A DNA stretch of 5,976 bases from Robiginitomaculum sp. (GTDB lineage: Bacteria > Pseudomonadota > Alphaproteobacteria > Caulobacterales > Maricaulaceae): contig JALWUB010000247.1 of the NCBI GenBank assembly GCA_026993275.1, forward strand, positions 1 to 5,976. Reading direction: 5' to 3'. The translations under genes and the position numbers were made by a program. The notes beneath the pieces are model-generated. The model saw only the letters and a program-made list of their open reading frames with translations, did not search any database and was not told the DNA's origin. Of the stretch, positions 1 through 5,782 are shown piece after piece (position 1 is the stretch's first letter; each line of letters opens with the position of its first letter).

Positions 1-21
1 GCAAGAAAGCGCCCGCGCGCG

Positions 22-27
22 TATATC
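22..27 (+). promoter_or_regulatory. possible -10 element of the tRNA gene
   Basis: TATATC lies 20 bases before the tRNA 5' end and is followed by a GC-rich stretch, as in the discriminators of stringently controlled stable-RNA promoters. The matching -35 element would fall at or beyond the window edge, so it cannot be tested here. This is a weak inference from position and composition. Confidence 0.25.
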
Positions 28-47
28 CCGCCTCTCATTGCCCTTGT

Positions 48-124
48 GGCTGGGTAGCTCAGCTGGCTAGAGCGCAGGACTCATAATCCTGAGGTCGGGA
101 GTTCGAGTCTCCCCCCCGCCACCA
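48..124 (+). tRNA. tRNA with anticodon CAT, probably elongator tRNA-Met
   Basis: The 77-nucleotide cloverleaf can be read directly. The D stem is 57-60 with 70-73. The anticodon stem is 75-79 with 87-91, and its seven-base loop carries CAT at 82-84. The variable loop is 92-96. The T stem is 97-101 with 109-113 and encloses TTCGAGT. The discriminator A is at 121 and CCA (122-124) is encoded. The acceptor stem pairs 48-54 with 114-120 except for T51 opposite C117, an unusual T-C mismatch. The anticodon fits elongator Met or the lysidine-modified tRNA-Ile2. The ACTCATAAT loop context and overall likeness to proteobacterial elongator Met tRNAs favour Met, but Ile2 is not excluded. The paired G at the first position argues against an initiator tRNA. 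A T4 run follows at 125-128. Confidence 0.93.
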
Positions 125-129
125 TTTTC

Positions 130-142
130 CCGCCCGCGGCGG
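130..142 (-). terminator. short GC hairpin in the convergent tRNA/fructokinase gap
   Basis: A perfect 5-bp stem (CCGCC/GGCGG) with a 3-base loop directly abuts the fructokinase stop codon and fills most of the 18-base gap to the tRNA. On the minus strand it is followed by G and then A residues rather than a T-run, so it is not a textbook intrinsic terminator. On the plus strand the only T-run (125-128) precedes it. It may end the fructokinase message or protect its 3' end. Confidence 0.3.
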
Positions 143-1051
143 TCAGCCTGTGCGGGCCCGGGCTGCCTGCATGGCCATGACCAGGGCGCCGGTGATTCCA
201 GCCTGATCGCCCAGTTCCGGCTTGACGATATAGTCATCCAGGCTGGCCTTGCCGCTGGCGGGCCCGGGATAATTGCCAAGCAGCGTCCTGGTTTTCGCCC
301 GCACCCGCTCTATCAGGCCTTTGGCATGCAGCACGCCGCCGCCCAGAATGATGCGCTCTGGCGCATGGCATTGCACAAGCGTGGCGCACAAATGCGCAAG
401 GTAATGCGCTTCAAGGTCACAGGCGGGATGCTCCGGGCCCAGCGCTTCCAGCGTCTGTCCAAAGCGCGCTGTGATGGCCGGGCCGCTGGCCAGGCCTTCC
501 AGGCAATCGCCATGAAAACGGCAAGTGCCGGCAAAATTGCCTGGCTCCGTGCCGCGCGGCACATGGATATGGCCCATTTCATAATGGCCTGCGCCCAGCC
601 GCGGACGGCCCTTATGGATAATGCCCACCCCGATGCCGGTGCCCACGGTGACATAGGCAAAGGTATCAAGGCCGCGGCCCGCGCCCAGCTGTGCCTCGCC
701 AAGCCCTGCGCCATTGACATCGGTATCAAAGGCAATGGGCACCCCCAGCGGCAAGAATGCCGCGCGCACGGGCGCGCCGCTCCAGCCCGCTTTGGGGGTC
801 TGGCCGATACAGCCGTAATCTGCCGCATCCTGTTGCACGCCCGCCGGGCCGAAACTGGCTATGCCGAGACCGGCCAGGGCACCATATCGCGGCGCAGCAG
901 AAGAGAAGAAATCCAGCGCTGCCTTCAGGGTTTCTTCCGGCGTTGTCGTCTGGATGCGGGTTTGCGCCAGAATGTTTTGCGGTCCATCACCAATGGCGCA
1001 GATGCATTTGGTGCCACCTGCCTCCAGGCCGGCGTAAACGGGCTTGCGCAT
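143..1051 (-). CDS. ROK-family fructokinase
   Basis: A 302-residue cytoplasmic sugar kinase, predicted to convert fructose and ATP to fructose-6-phosphate (EC 2.7.1.4). Visible motifs are the N-terminal phosphate loop LEAGGTK (9-15), the catalytic-base region TDVNGAGLGE with D111, the second phosphate loop VTVGTGIGVGI (135-145), EMGH (158-161), a zinc site formed by H161 with CRFHGDC (C177, H180, C183), then LEGLASGPAI and the adenosine loop IILGGGV (235-241). The zinc cluster followed by LEGLASGPAI is typical of ROK fructokinases rather than glucokinases, and the length is normal for the family. I chose the ATG at 1051, which overlaps the amylosucrase stop as TAATG and has AAGG four bases upstream. 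The ATG at 1072 would add seven residues (MADSQGI) with no Shine-Dalgarno sequence. Placed directly after the amylosucrase gene, it would consume the fructose that enzyme releases. Mannokinase or a broader hexokinase activity is possible. Confidence 0.92.
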   Translation of the reverse strand: MRKPVYAGLEAGGTKCICAIGDGPQNILAQTRIQTTTPEETLKAALDFFSSAAPRYGALAGLGIASFGPAGVQQDAADYGCIGQTPKAGWSGAPVRAAFLPLGVPIAFDTDVNGAGLGEAQLGAGRGLDTFAYVTVGTGIGVGIIHKGRPRLGAGHYEMGHIHVPRGTEPGNFAGTCRFHGDCLEGLASGPAITARFGQTLEALGPEHPACDLEAHYLAHLCATLVQCHAPERIILGGGVLHAKGLIERVRAKTRTLLGNYPGPASGKASLDDYIVKPELGDQAGITGALVMAMQAARARTG

Positions 1052-2952
1052 TATGCCTTGGGAGTCAGCCATAGATAACCATAAGCAGGAAGGGTGATCC
1101 GTGCCATATCATGCGCCGCCCCATCGGCGCAGGAAACCCATGTCTTGCCACAATCATCAAGCGATAGCGTGGCCGAGGCGGCAGAAAAATTGGCCAGGGC
1201 AATCATCTCGCCTTCCCCGGCGCAATGATGCAGGCCCAATACGGCTGGCGCACCGGTCTCCAGCACTCTGGCCTGGGAGACATGGCGCGGCAAACAGCGG
1301 GCGCGCAGCGCCGCCAGCTGCGTCATGCCGGTAAAAATGCGCCCCGCCACGCTGTCTTGGTCATGGCGCGCGCGCCGCAAGTCTTCGTCCAGGAAGCCGC
1401 GGTGCAGCCAGCGCCCGTCGCCATCATAATTGTCGCGCTTCTGATAGTCGCGGTCATTGAGCAGGCCGAGCTCGTCGCCCATATTGATCAGGGCAATGCC
1501 GCCATAGGCGAAGACCACGGAATACAGCATCAGAATGCGGGCAATGGCGAGATCGATTTGCACAGGATCCTGCGCCGCCAGTGCCTTTTCCAGGCCGCAC
1601 AAGGAGGCCATCGTGCCCGAGGTGCCGTGCACTTGGTGGCCCTTGCAGGTCTGGAACACCTGGCCGCTGGCAAAGCTGCCTTCGATCTGGCCGCTATAGA
1701 AGGCGCTCAGGAAGCGGGCATGCTGCAACCAGTCCTCCTGGCTGTAACCGGCCTTTTCGTGATTGAGCACGCTCCAGACAATATCATCATGACAGCGGAT
1801 ATAGGTCAGCCAGGAGGCCTGGTCCGGTATTGGCGGCAAGGCCTTGAGCACCTTGACCAGTCGTGTCACCGTGCCGCTGGCCAGCGCGCTCCACAACTGG
1901 GTCATCAAGGTGGTGTTGTAGGCAAGATGGCATTCCTTGCCGGTATTGGCGCCGCGGCCCAGATAGCGCACCAGCTGGTCTGACGGCACCACTGCCTCGG
2001 CCTTGAGCAAGACCGCCGGGGCGGCCATATTCACCAGGGCGCGCAGGGCGCGGATGATCACATGGGTTTCGGGCTGGTTCTGGCAATTGGTGCCCAGGCG
2101 TTTCCACAAAAACGGCGCTGAATCGAGGCGGAACACCTCCACGCCCTGATTGGCAAGGAACAAAAGCGCCTTGAGCATTTGCGCAAACACGGCCGGATTG
2201 GCGTAATTCAGATCCCACTGAAACGGGTAAAATGTGGTCCAGACCCAGGCATTAAGCGGCTCAAGATATGTGAAATTGCCCGGCGCTGTGCCCGGAAAGA
2301 TTTCCTCCAGGGTTTCCTCATAGGCATCGGCCAGGCGGCGGTCCTCGAACAGGTAATAATAGTCCCGGTATTGCGGCTCTCCCGCCAGCACGGAGCGCGC
2401 CCAGGCATGGTCATCCGCGGTGTGGTTGCAGACAAAGTCCATGCACAGGCTGATGCCGTTTTGGCGCAATTGTGCGGCCAGCTGGCGCAAATCGTCCATT
2501 GTGCCGTAACGCGGGTTGATGGCGTAATAATCGGCAACGGCATAGCCGCCGTCATTGCGCCCGGCGCGCGGCTGCAGCACCGGCAAGAGGTGCAGATAGG
2601 TCACCCCCAGCTCTTTCAGATAGGGAATGCGCGCGCCAACGCCCTGCAGCGTCCCGGCAAAGCGGTCCACATAACAGGTATAGCCTATGCGGTCGGCCTT
2701 GCGAAACCAGCCCGGCTCCTGGCTGCGGGCCAGGTCCAGTTGTTTCAGCGCTTCCGGGCGGCTGGCATAGGCGGCGGCGGTAATGTCCATGATTCGGGCA
2801 ATCAGTCCGGAGACATCGCCATGGCCGCCATACAGCCTGTGCAGGGCCGCAACGGCATCGGCCCCGTATTGCAGAACCCGCGTTTTGAATGTCTCGTCCG
2901 GCAGGGCATGCCGGGCGCTTAAAGCATCCAGGAGTGCAGAGCGGTCATCCAT
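1051..2952 (-). CDS. amylosucrase / sucrose hydrolase (GH13 subfamily 4)
   Basis: A 633-residue cytoplasmic enzyme with no signal peptide. The family acts on sucrose, transferring the glucosyl unit to an alpha-1,4-glucan (EC 2.4.1.4) or to water and releasing fructose. The length and whole-protein pattern match Neisseria polysaccharea amylosucrase (636 residues). Conserved active-site residues, numbered from ATG 2952, are D134 (NDGGYAV), H177 (CNHT), R275 and nucleophile D277 (FRLDS), acid/base E319 (KAEAVV), H388 and D389 (RCHDD), and R514 (GRWLHR), the counterpart of the arginine that with D134 closes the sucrose pocket. The B' segment between HDD and the GTSGT motif is present. At acceptor-side positions the Neisseria arginines 226, 415 and 446 appear to be E216, A413 and Q440, so polymer synthesis is less certain than sucrose cleavage. 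GTG at 2961 is an alternative start. Neither start has a clear Shine-Dalgarno sequence. The gene overlaps the fructokinase start (TAATG), so the two form an operon. Confidence 0.93.
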   Translation of the reverse strand: MDDRSALLDALSARHALPDETFKTRVLQYGADAVAALHRLYGGHGDVSGLIARIMDITAAAYASRPEALKQLDLARSQEPGWFRKADRIGYTCYVDRFAGTLQGVGARIPYLKELGVTYLHLLPVLQPRAGRNDGGYAVADYYAINPRYGTMDDLRQLAAQLRQNGISLCMDFVCNHTADDHAWARSVLAGEPQYRDYYYLFEDRRLADAYEETLEEIFPGTAPGNFTYLEPLNAWVWTTFYPFQWDLNYANPAVFAQMLKALLFLANQGVEVFRLDSAPFLWKRLGTNCQNQPETHVIIRALRALVNMAAPAVLLKAEAVVPSDQLVRYLGRGANTGKECHLAYNTTLMTQLWSALASGTVTRLVKVLKALPPIPDQASWLTYIRCHDDIVWSVLNHEKAGYSQEDWLQHARFLSAFYSGQIEGSFASGQVFQTCKGHQVHGTSGTMASLCGLEKALAAQDPVQIDLAIARILMLYSVVFAYGGIALINMGDELGLLNDRDYQKRDNYDGDGRWLHRGFLDEDLRRARHDQDSVAGRIFTGMTQLAALRARCLPRHVSQARVLETGAPAVLGLHHCAGEGEMIALANFSAASATLSLDDCGKTWVSCADGAAHDMARITLPAYGYLWLTPKA

Positions 2953-2965
2953 AGGGGTCACTTGG

Positions 2966-2971
2966 TATATA
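2966..2971 (-). promoter_or_regulatory. possible internal -10 element ahead of the amylosucrase gene
   Basis: TATATA lies on the minus strand just before the GTG (2961) and ATG (2952) starts of the amylosucrase gene. Transcription from it would begin at about 2959, giving a nearly leaderless message, which would fit the missing Shine-Dalgarno sequence. No convincing -35 hexamer is visible at the usual distance, so this is speculative. Confidence 0.2.
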
Positions 2972-2981
2972 AGGCCTGATC

Positions 2982-3031
2982 AAAACGCCTTGCCACGGCG
3001 TGGGAGGAGGACCCCGCCCCGCAGCAAGGCG
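2982..3031 (-). terminator. intrinsic-terminator-like hairpin between receptor and amylosucrase genes
   Basis: Read on the minus strand, CGCCTTGC (3031-3024) pairs perfectly with GCAAGGCG (2993-2986), and TTTT (2985-2982) follows at once. Inside, GGCGGGG can pair with CCCACGCC around a pyrimidine loop, with one bulged A, so the arm is long and very GC-rich. The T-run occurs only on the minus-strand side, so the element is directed against transcripts leaving the receptor gene. It may end most receptor messages, leaving reduced readthrough into the amylosucrase and fructokinase genes, or it may be a processing and stability element. Confidence 0.55.
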
Positions 3032-3048
3032 CTTGTTAGGACTGCAGA

Positions 3049-3073
3049 CCGCCACGGCACCCCCGTGCGGCGG
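3049..3073 (-). other. hairpin just after the receptor stop codon
   Basis: CACGG and CCGTG form a 5-bp stem around a 5-base loop. A 2-base bulge extends this to an outer CCGC/GCGG stem. The structure starts 17 bases after the receptor stop codon on the minus strand. No T-run follows, so a role in 3'-end protection of the receptor message is more likely than termination. Confidence 0.4.
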
Positions 3074-3090
3074 CTTTGCGTCCTGATCAA

Positions 3091-5556
3091 TCAGAAGCGG
3101 ACGCTCAGCGTCATGGTTGTGGTCCGGCCGGTAATCGAGCGGGCGACAATGACATCATTGACCCCGTCGCCGGGTGTCAGGGCGTCAAAGGCGCGGCCGT
3201 TCTCGGCCTCGGTAAAGCCAACCGCATCAAAGACATTGTTGGCATTGATCGAGATCGAGGCCCGTTCGGAAATGTTGACGCTGGCAAACAGGTTGACCGT
3301 GGTGAAGGCCGGCATGATCAGATTGTTGTCATCATCAACATAGGTCTTGGTGGTGCCATTGATGTTGGCGCCAATGCGGAACACATCCTGGTAAGAATAG
3401 CTGGGCGTGAAATTGTAAATCAGGTCCGCTTGCCGCCGTGGCGTATGGCCGATATTGGCGCCGCTGGCGGTGGCATGGATATTGGCATCCGTCCAGGTGA
3501 ACGTGCCCAGCAGGTTGAAGCCGCCATTGCTGTAATTGAACTCGGTCTCAATCCCCTTGGAGCGGTATTTGTTGTCCAGCGAGCGCATGGTGGTGATTTC
3601 AAAATTGGACTCTTCCGTGCGCGCGTAAAAGAAGGTCACATAAAGATCCAGATCACCGGGCACGGCATCGGATTCGCGCCATTTGAAGCCGCCTTCAAGC
3701 TGTTTGGCGACATCGACAAAACTGCCCTTGTTGGCAATCTTGCCGCTGAACTGGTTGATCTGGTCGCTGAAAAACTTGCGCTCGCCATTAAAGGATGCGC
3801 CCTGGCTGTAGCGCGCAAACACCGACAAGCCGTCATTGACCAGATAATTGACGCCGCCTGTGTATTCCAGCTTGCTGACACGGAAATTCTGGATGAACGG
3901 ATTGCCAGGGTCTGGAATTGACACATTGGTTTCTGCCGGGCCAATCGTGCCGTCGCCATTGACATCAAAATTGCCGCCCGTGCCCGGTATGCCGCCGCCA
4001 TTGGCGTGCATGATATCCTCGCGAAGGCCGCCATCCAGGGTCAGTTGCCCCAGTGAAAGCGTGGCGTTGACGAAGGGCGAATCCATATCATAGTCGAGAT
4101 CATAAAGGCGGTTATTGCCATTCCAGCCAAAGCCGCGGTTATAGCCCAGAATGCCGTTCTGCGTGGCCCCTGCGACATCGATCAGCGAAGCATTGTTTTC
4201 CGTCGAGACCAGAAACTGGTTCCAGTGCCAATCCTGGGTGATGTTCTGCGTCATCTTGAAATAACCGGCGGTGACATCGAGCGAGCCGCCTTCAAAGTCA
4301 AACACCCGGTTGATCTTCAACTCATTGGCAAAATTGCTCATGTCCTTGAGCTGGGTATCAAAGAACGACACCTCGGTGATCAGGTTGTTGCCGGTCAGGC
4401 TGCGCAAGGACGCCGATGTCACGGCCTGGCCTGCATTGGGGCCATTGAAGAATGTAGCCGTGGCGCCGCCAAAATTATTGGCCAGCAAGGTATCCGCATC
4501 GGTGACCTGATGGGCAAAGGGCGCAAGGAAGTCGCCGCTGATGTCGGAATAACGGGTCTTGTTCGAAATCTGGAAGCCATTGCCGACATCAAAGGACATT
4601 TCCGCGCCGATGGAATTGATCTTGGTGCGGATGCCGTTTTTCAGGTCATAATTGCGCACCGCATTGTTGCTGGTGATGTCCTGGCCAAAGCGGATTTGCG
4701 GGCTGTGCAGGGTCTGGCTGTTGGCGTCCAGTCCGGGCAGGCCGCCGCGTACCTTGCGCCCGTCCAGCCGCGTCGGCTGGGGCATGAACGTGGCGTCTTT
4801 CTTGTCCAGAACCTTGGCATAGACCCGGAAAAATCCGCCTTCGAACTCTTTGGTGATGGAGGCGCGGAACTGGCCGCCCTCGACAGTGTTGAAGCCGGGC
4901 TGGCGATAGCGTCCGCCTTCCTGGTAATGGCCGCCAACATGGAAATAGACACTGTCGGATATGGGGCCGCCATATTCCGCATCAACACGGTAATCGCCAT
5001 AGTCCAGGCCGGTGCTGAAGGCAGCGCTGCCGCCCTCAACCTCGCCATTCTTGTTGATGAAATTGATGATGCCGCCCGGGCCGTTTGTGGTCAGTGTCGA
5101 GGCCGAGCCGCCACGCACCGACTCGACCCGGGCAATGTTGGAATCCGCCTTGAAAAAGCCATCCGCCGGAGCAAAGTCGATATCGCCAAACAGCAGAATC
5201 GGCAGGCCGTCTTCCTGCAGGGACAGGAATTTGGCACCGCCAGTGGAAAGCGGCATGCCGCGCACGGCAATGTTGGAATTGCCGCCGCCGGCGGAGGATT
5301 CAGAGCGAATGCCCGGCAGATAACGGAAAATCTCGGACGTGCCGCGCGGCGCATTGTCCTCTATGGTTTCATAATCCAGAACGCTGACCGAAATGCTGGT
5401 GTGCAGCTTGTTGCCAGCCTTGACGACGCCGGTGACGATGATCTCGTCCTCGCGTTCCTTATTGTCCTGGTTGTCCGTGTTCTGCGCCAGCGCCATGGAT
5501 GGCAGGCTGAGCGCCACGGTGCACAGTAACATTTTGCGGAATGATGCGTTCTTCAT
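3091..5556 (-). CDS. TonB-dependent outer-membrane receptor, probably for sucrose
   Basis: An 821-residue outer-membrane active transporter powered by TonB-ExbB-ExbD. It starts with a signal peptide (MKNASFRK, a hydrophobic stretch, cleavage after ALA at about residue 24). A short polar linker follows, then a TonB box EIIVTG (38-43). The plug domain lies at about 50-170 and contains NIAVRGMP, EDGLPI and RVESVRGGSASTLTTNGPGGIINF. The rest is a beta-barrel ending in the typical terminal phenylalanine (LSVRF). There is no N-terminal signalling (STN) domain, so it is not a FecA-type transducer. The ATG at 5556 is preferred over the upstream ATG at 5613 because it puts the signal peptide at the N-terminus and has GGGGAG six bases before it. 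A perfect EF-hand-like loop occupies residues 531-542. Sucrose as ligand is inferred from the downstream amylosucrase and fructokinase genes and the divergent symporter, as in the sux locus. Family membership is certain, the ligand is not. Confidence 0.95.
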   Translation of the reverse strand: MKNASFRKMLLCTVALSLPSMALAQNTDNQDNKEREDEIIVTGVVKAGNKLHTSISVSVLDYETIEDNAPRGTSEIFRYLPGIRSESSAGGGNSNIAVRGMPLSTGGAKFLSLQEDGLPILLFGDIDFAPADGFFKADSNIARVESVRGGSASTLTTNGPGGIINFINKNGEVEGGSAAFSTGLDYGDYRVDAEYGGPISDSVYFHVGGHYQEGGRYRQPGFNTVEGGQFRASITKEFEGGFFRVYAKVLDKKDATFMPQPTRLDGRKVRGGLPGLDANSQTLHSPQIRFGQDITSNNAVRNYDLKNGIRTKINSIGAEMSFDVGNGFQISNKTRYSDISGDFLAPFAHQVTDADTLLANNFGGATATFFNGPNAGQAVTSASLRSLTGNNLITEVSFFDTQLKDMSNFANELKINRVFDFEGGSLDVTAGYFKMTQNITQDWHWNQFLVSTENNASLIDVAGATQNGILGYNRGFGWNGNNRLYDLDYDMDSPFVNATLSLGQLTLDGGLREDIMHANGGGIPGTGGNFDVNGDGTIGPAETNVSIPDPGNPFIQNFRVSKLEYTGGVNYLVNDGLSVFARYSQGASFNGERKFFSDQINQFSGKIANKGSFVDVAKQLEGGFKWRESDAVPGDLDLYVTFFYARTEESNFEITTMRSLDNKYRSKGIETEFNYSNGGFNLLGTFTWTDANIHATASGANIGHTPRRQADLIYNFTPSYSYQDVFRIGANINGTTKTYVDDDNNLIMPAFTTVNLFASVNISERASISINANNVFDAVGFTEAENGRAFDALTPGDGVNDVIVARSITGRTTTMTLSVRF
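3931..3966 (-). other. EF-hand-like calcium loop coded inside the receptor barrel
   Basis: These 12 codons encode DVNGDGTIGPAE (residues 531-542 of the receptor), matching the canonical EF-hand/dockerin calcium loop: D1, N3, D5, G6, I8, E12. Gly- and Asn-rich sequence surrounds it (GGGIPGTGGNF before, NVSIPDPGNPF after), as expected for a surface loop between barrel strands. Calcium binding is inferred from the motif only. Confidence 0.6.
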
Positions 5557-5611
5557 GAGTCTCTCCCCTCGGTTCTGGCCAGCAAGCGCCAGAGCTCCTC
5601 TTATGGATGAC

Positions 5612-5640
5612 ACGTTAGGTCAAAATACAATCGATTGCAA
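5612..5640 (-). promoter_or_regulatory. candidate receptor-gene promoter overlapping the operator
   Basis: On the minus strand TTGCAA (5640-5635) is followed after 17 bases by TAACGT (5617-5612), a poor -10 match. Transcription would start near 5605, giving a 5' leader of about 50 bases. TTGCAA is also one arm of the operator, so a bound repressor would cover the -35 region. The -10 match is weak and the real promoter may differ. Confidence 0.3.
5627..5640 (-). promoter_or_regulatory. LacI/GalR-type operator 1
   Basis: CAATCGATTG (5628-5637) is a perfect palindrome with the central CG typical of LacI-family operators. Read on the minus strand the site is TTGCAATCGATTGT, identical at 12 of 14 positions to operator 2 read on the plus strand. 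It lies 71-84 bases upstream of the receptor start, where a sugar-responsive repressor would act. No regulator gene is in the window. Confidence 0.65.
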
Positions 5641-5690
5641 GATAATTTTTACGGGCAAGCAAGAACCCTGAAACTGTATGGATCAACAGT

Positions 5691-5712
5691 AAAACGGGCC
5701 CTGCCGGTTTTT
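5691..5712. terminator. A/T-flanked hairpin between the divergent operators
   Basis: AAAAC and GTTTT flank a short GG/CC stem with one bulged G and a six-base loop. The A-run on one side and T-run on the other make it terminator-like in both directions. It lies between the two operators. It may insulate the divergent promoters, or be a chance feature of AT-rich promoter DNA. Confidence 0.3.
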
Positions 5713-5714
5713 AT

Positions 5715-5729
5715 TTGCAATCGTTTGCG
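5715..5729 (+). promoter_or_regulatory. LacI/GalR-type operator 2
   Basis: The site reads TTGCAATCGTTTGCG. Its core GCAA-TCGT-TTGC (5717-5728) is an imperfect palindrome with a central CG. It carries the same 9-base block TTGCAATCG as operator 1, but facing the symporter gene. The two palindrome centres are 90 bases apart. It probably controls the divergent symporter through the same repressor as operator 1. Confidence 0.6.
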
Positions 5730-5743
5730 TCTTGGCCCATTCT
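5715..5743 (+). promoter_or_regulatory. candidate symporter-gene promoter overlapping the operator
   Basis: TTGCAA (5715-5720) is followed after 17 bases by CATTCT (5738-5743), a weak -10 match. The arrangement mirrors that upstream of the receptor gene. The start point would be near 5750, leaving a leader of about 33 bases. Support is mainly the symmetry with the other side. Confidence 0.25.
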
Positions 5744-5782
5744 GCCTGCCATTGCGCCAGACGCAGCACGGGGAGGAACGTC

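Noticed and set aside
48..142. tRNA 3' end as an attachment site for an integrated element
   Set aside because: No integrase gene, and no duplicate of the tRNA 3' end was noticed in the rest of the window. The adjoining genes are ordinary metabolic genes of similar composition.
67..279. Minus-strand reading frame whose product ends in GETRTPDLRIMSPAL
   Set aside because: The end of this product is the reverse translation of the tRNA. It is a well-known artefact in databases, and the rest of the frame overlaps the fructokinase 3' end.
1225..1983. 252-codon open frame on the plus strand opposite the amylosucrase gene
   Set aside because: It is a shadow of the amylosucrase coding strand, with no family resemblance and no convincing start signal.
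3076..3921. 281-codon open frame on the plus strand opposite the receptor 3' half
   Set aside because: It is antisense to conserved barrel sequence and composed of residues typical of reverse-strand translation.
4225..5529. 434-codon open frame on the plus strand opposite the receptor gene
   Set aside because: It is antisense to a clear TonB-dependent receptor. The product has no recognisable domain, and such frames arise from codon bias on the opposite strand.
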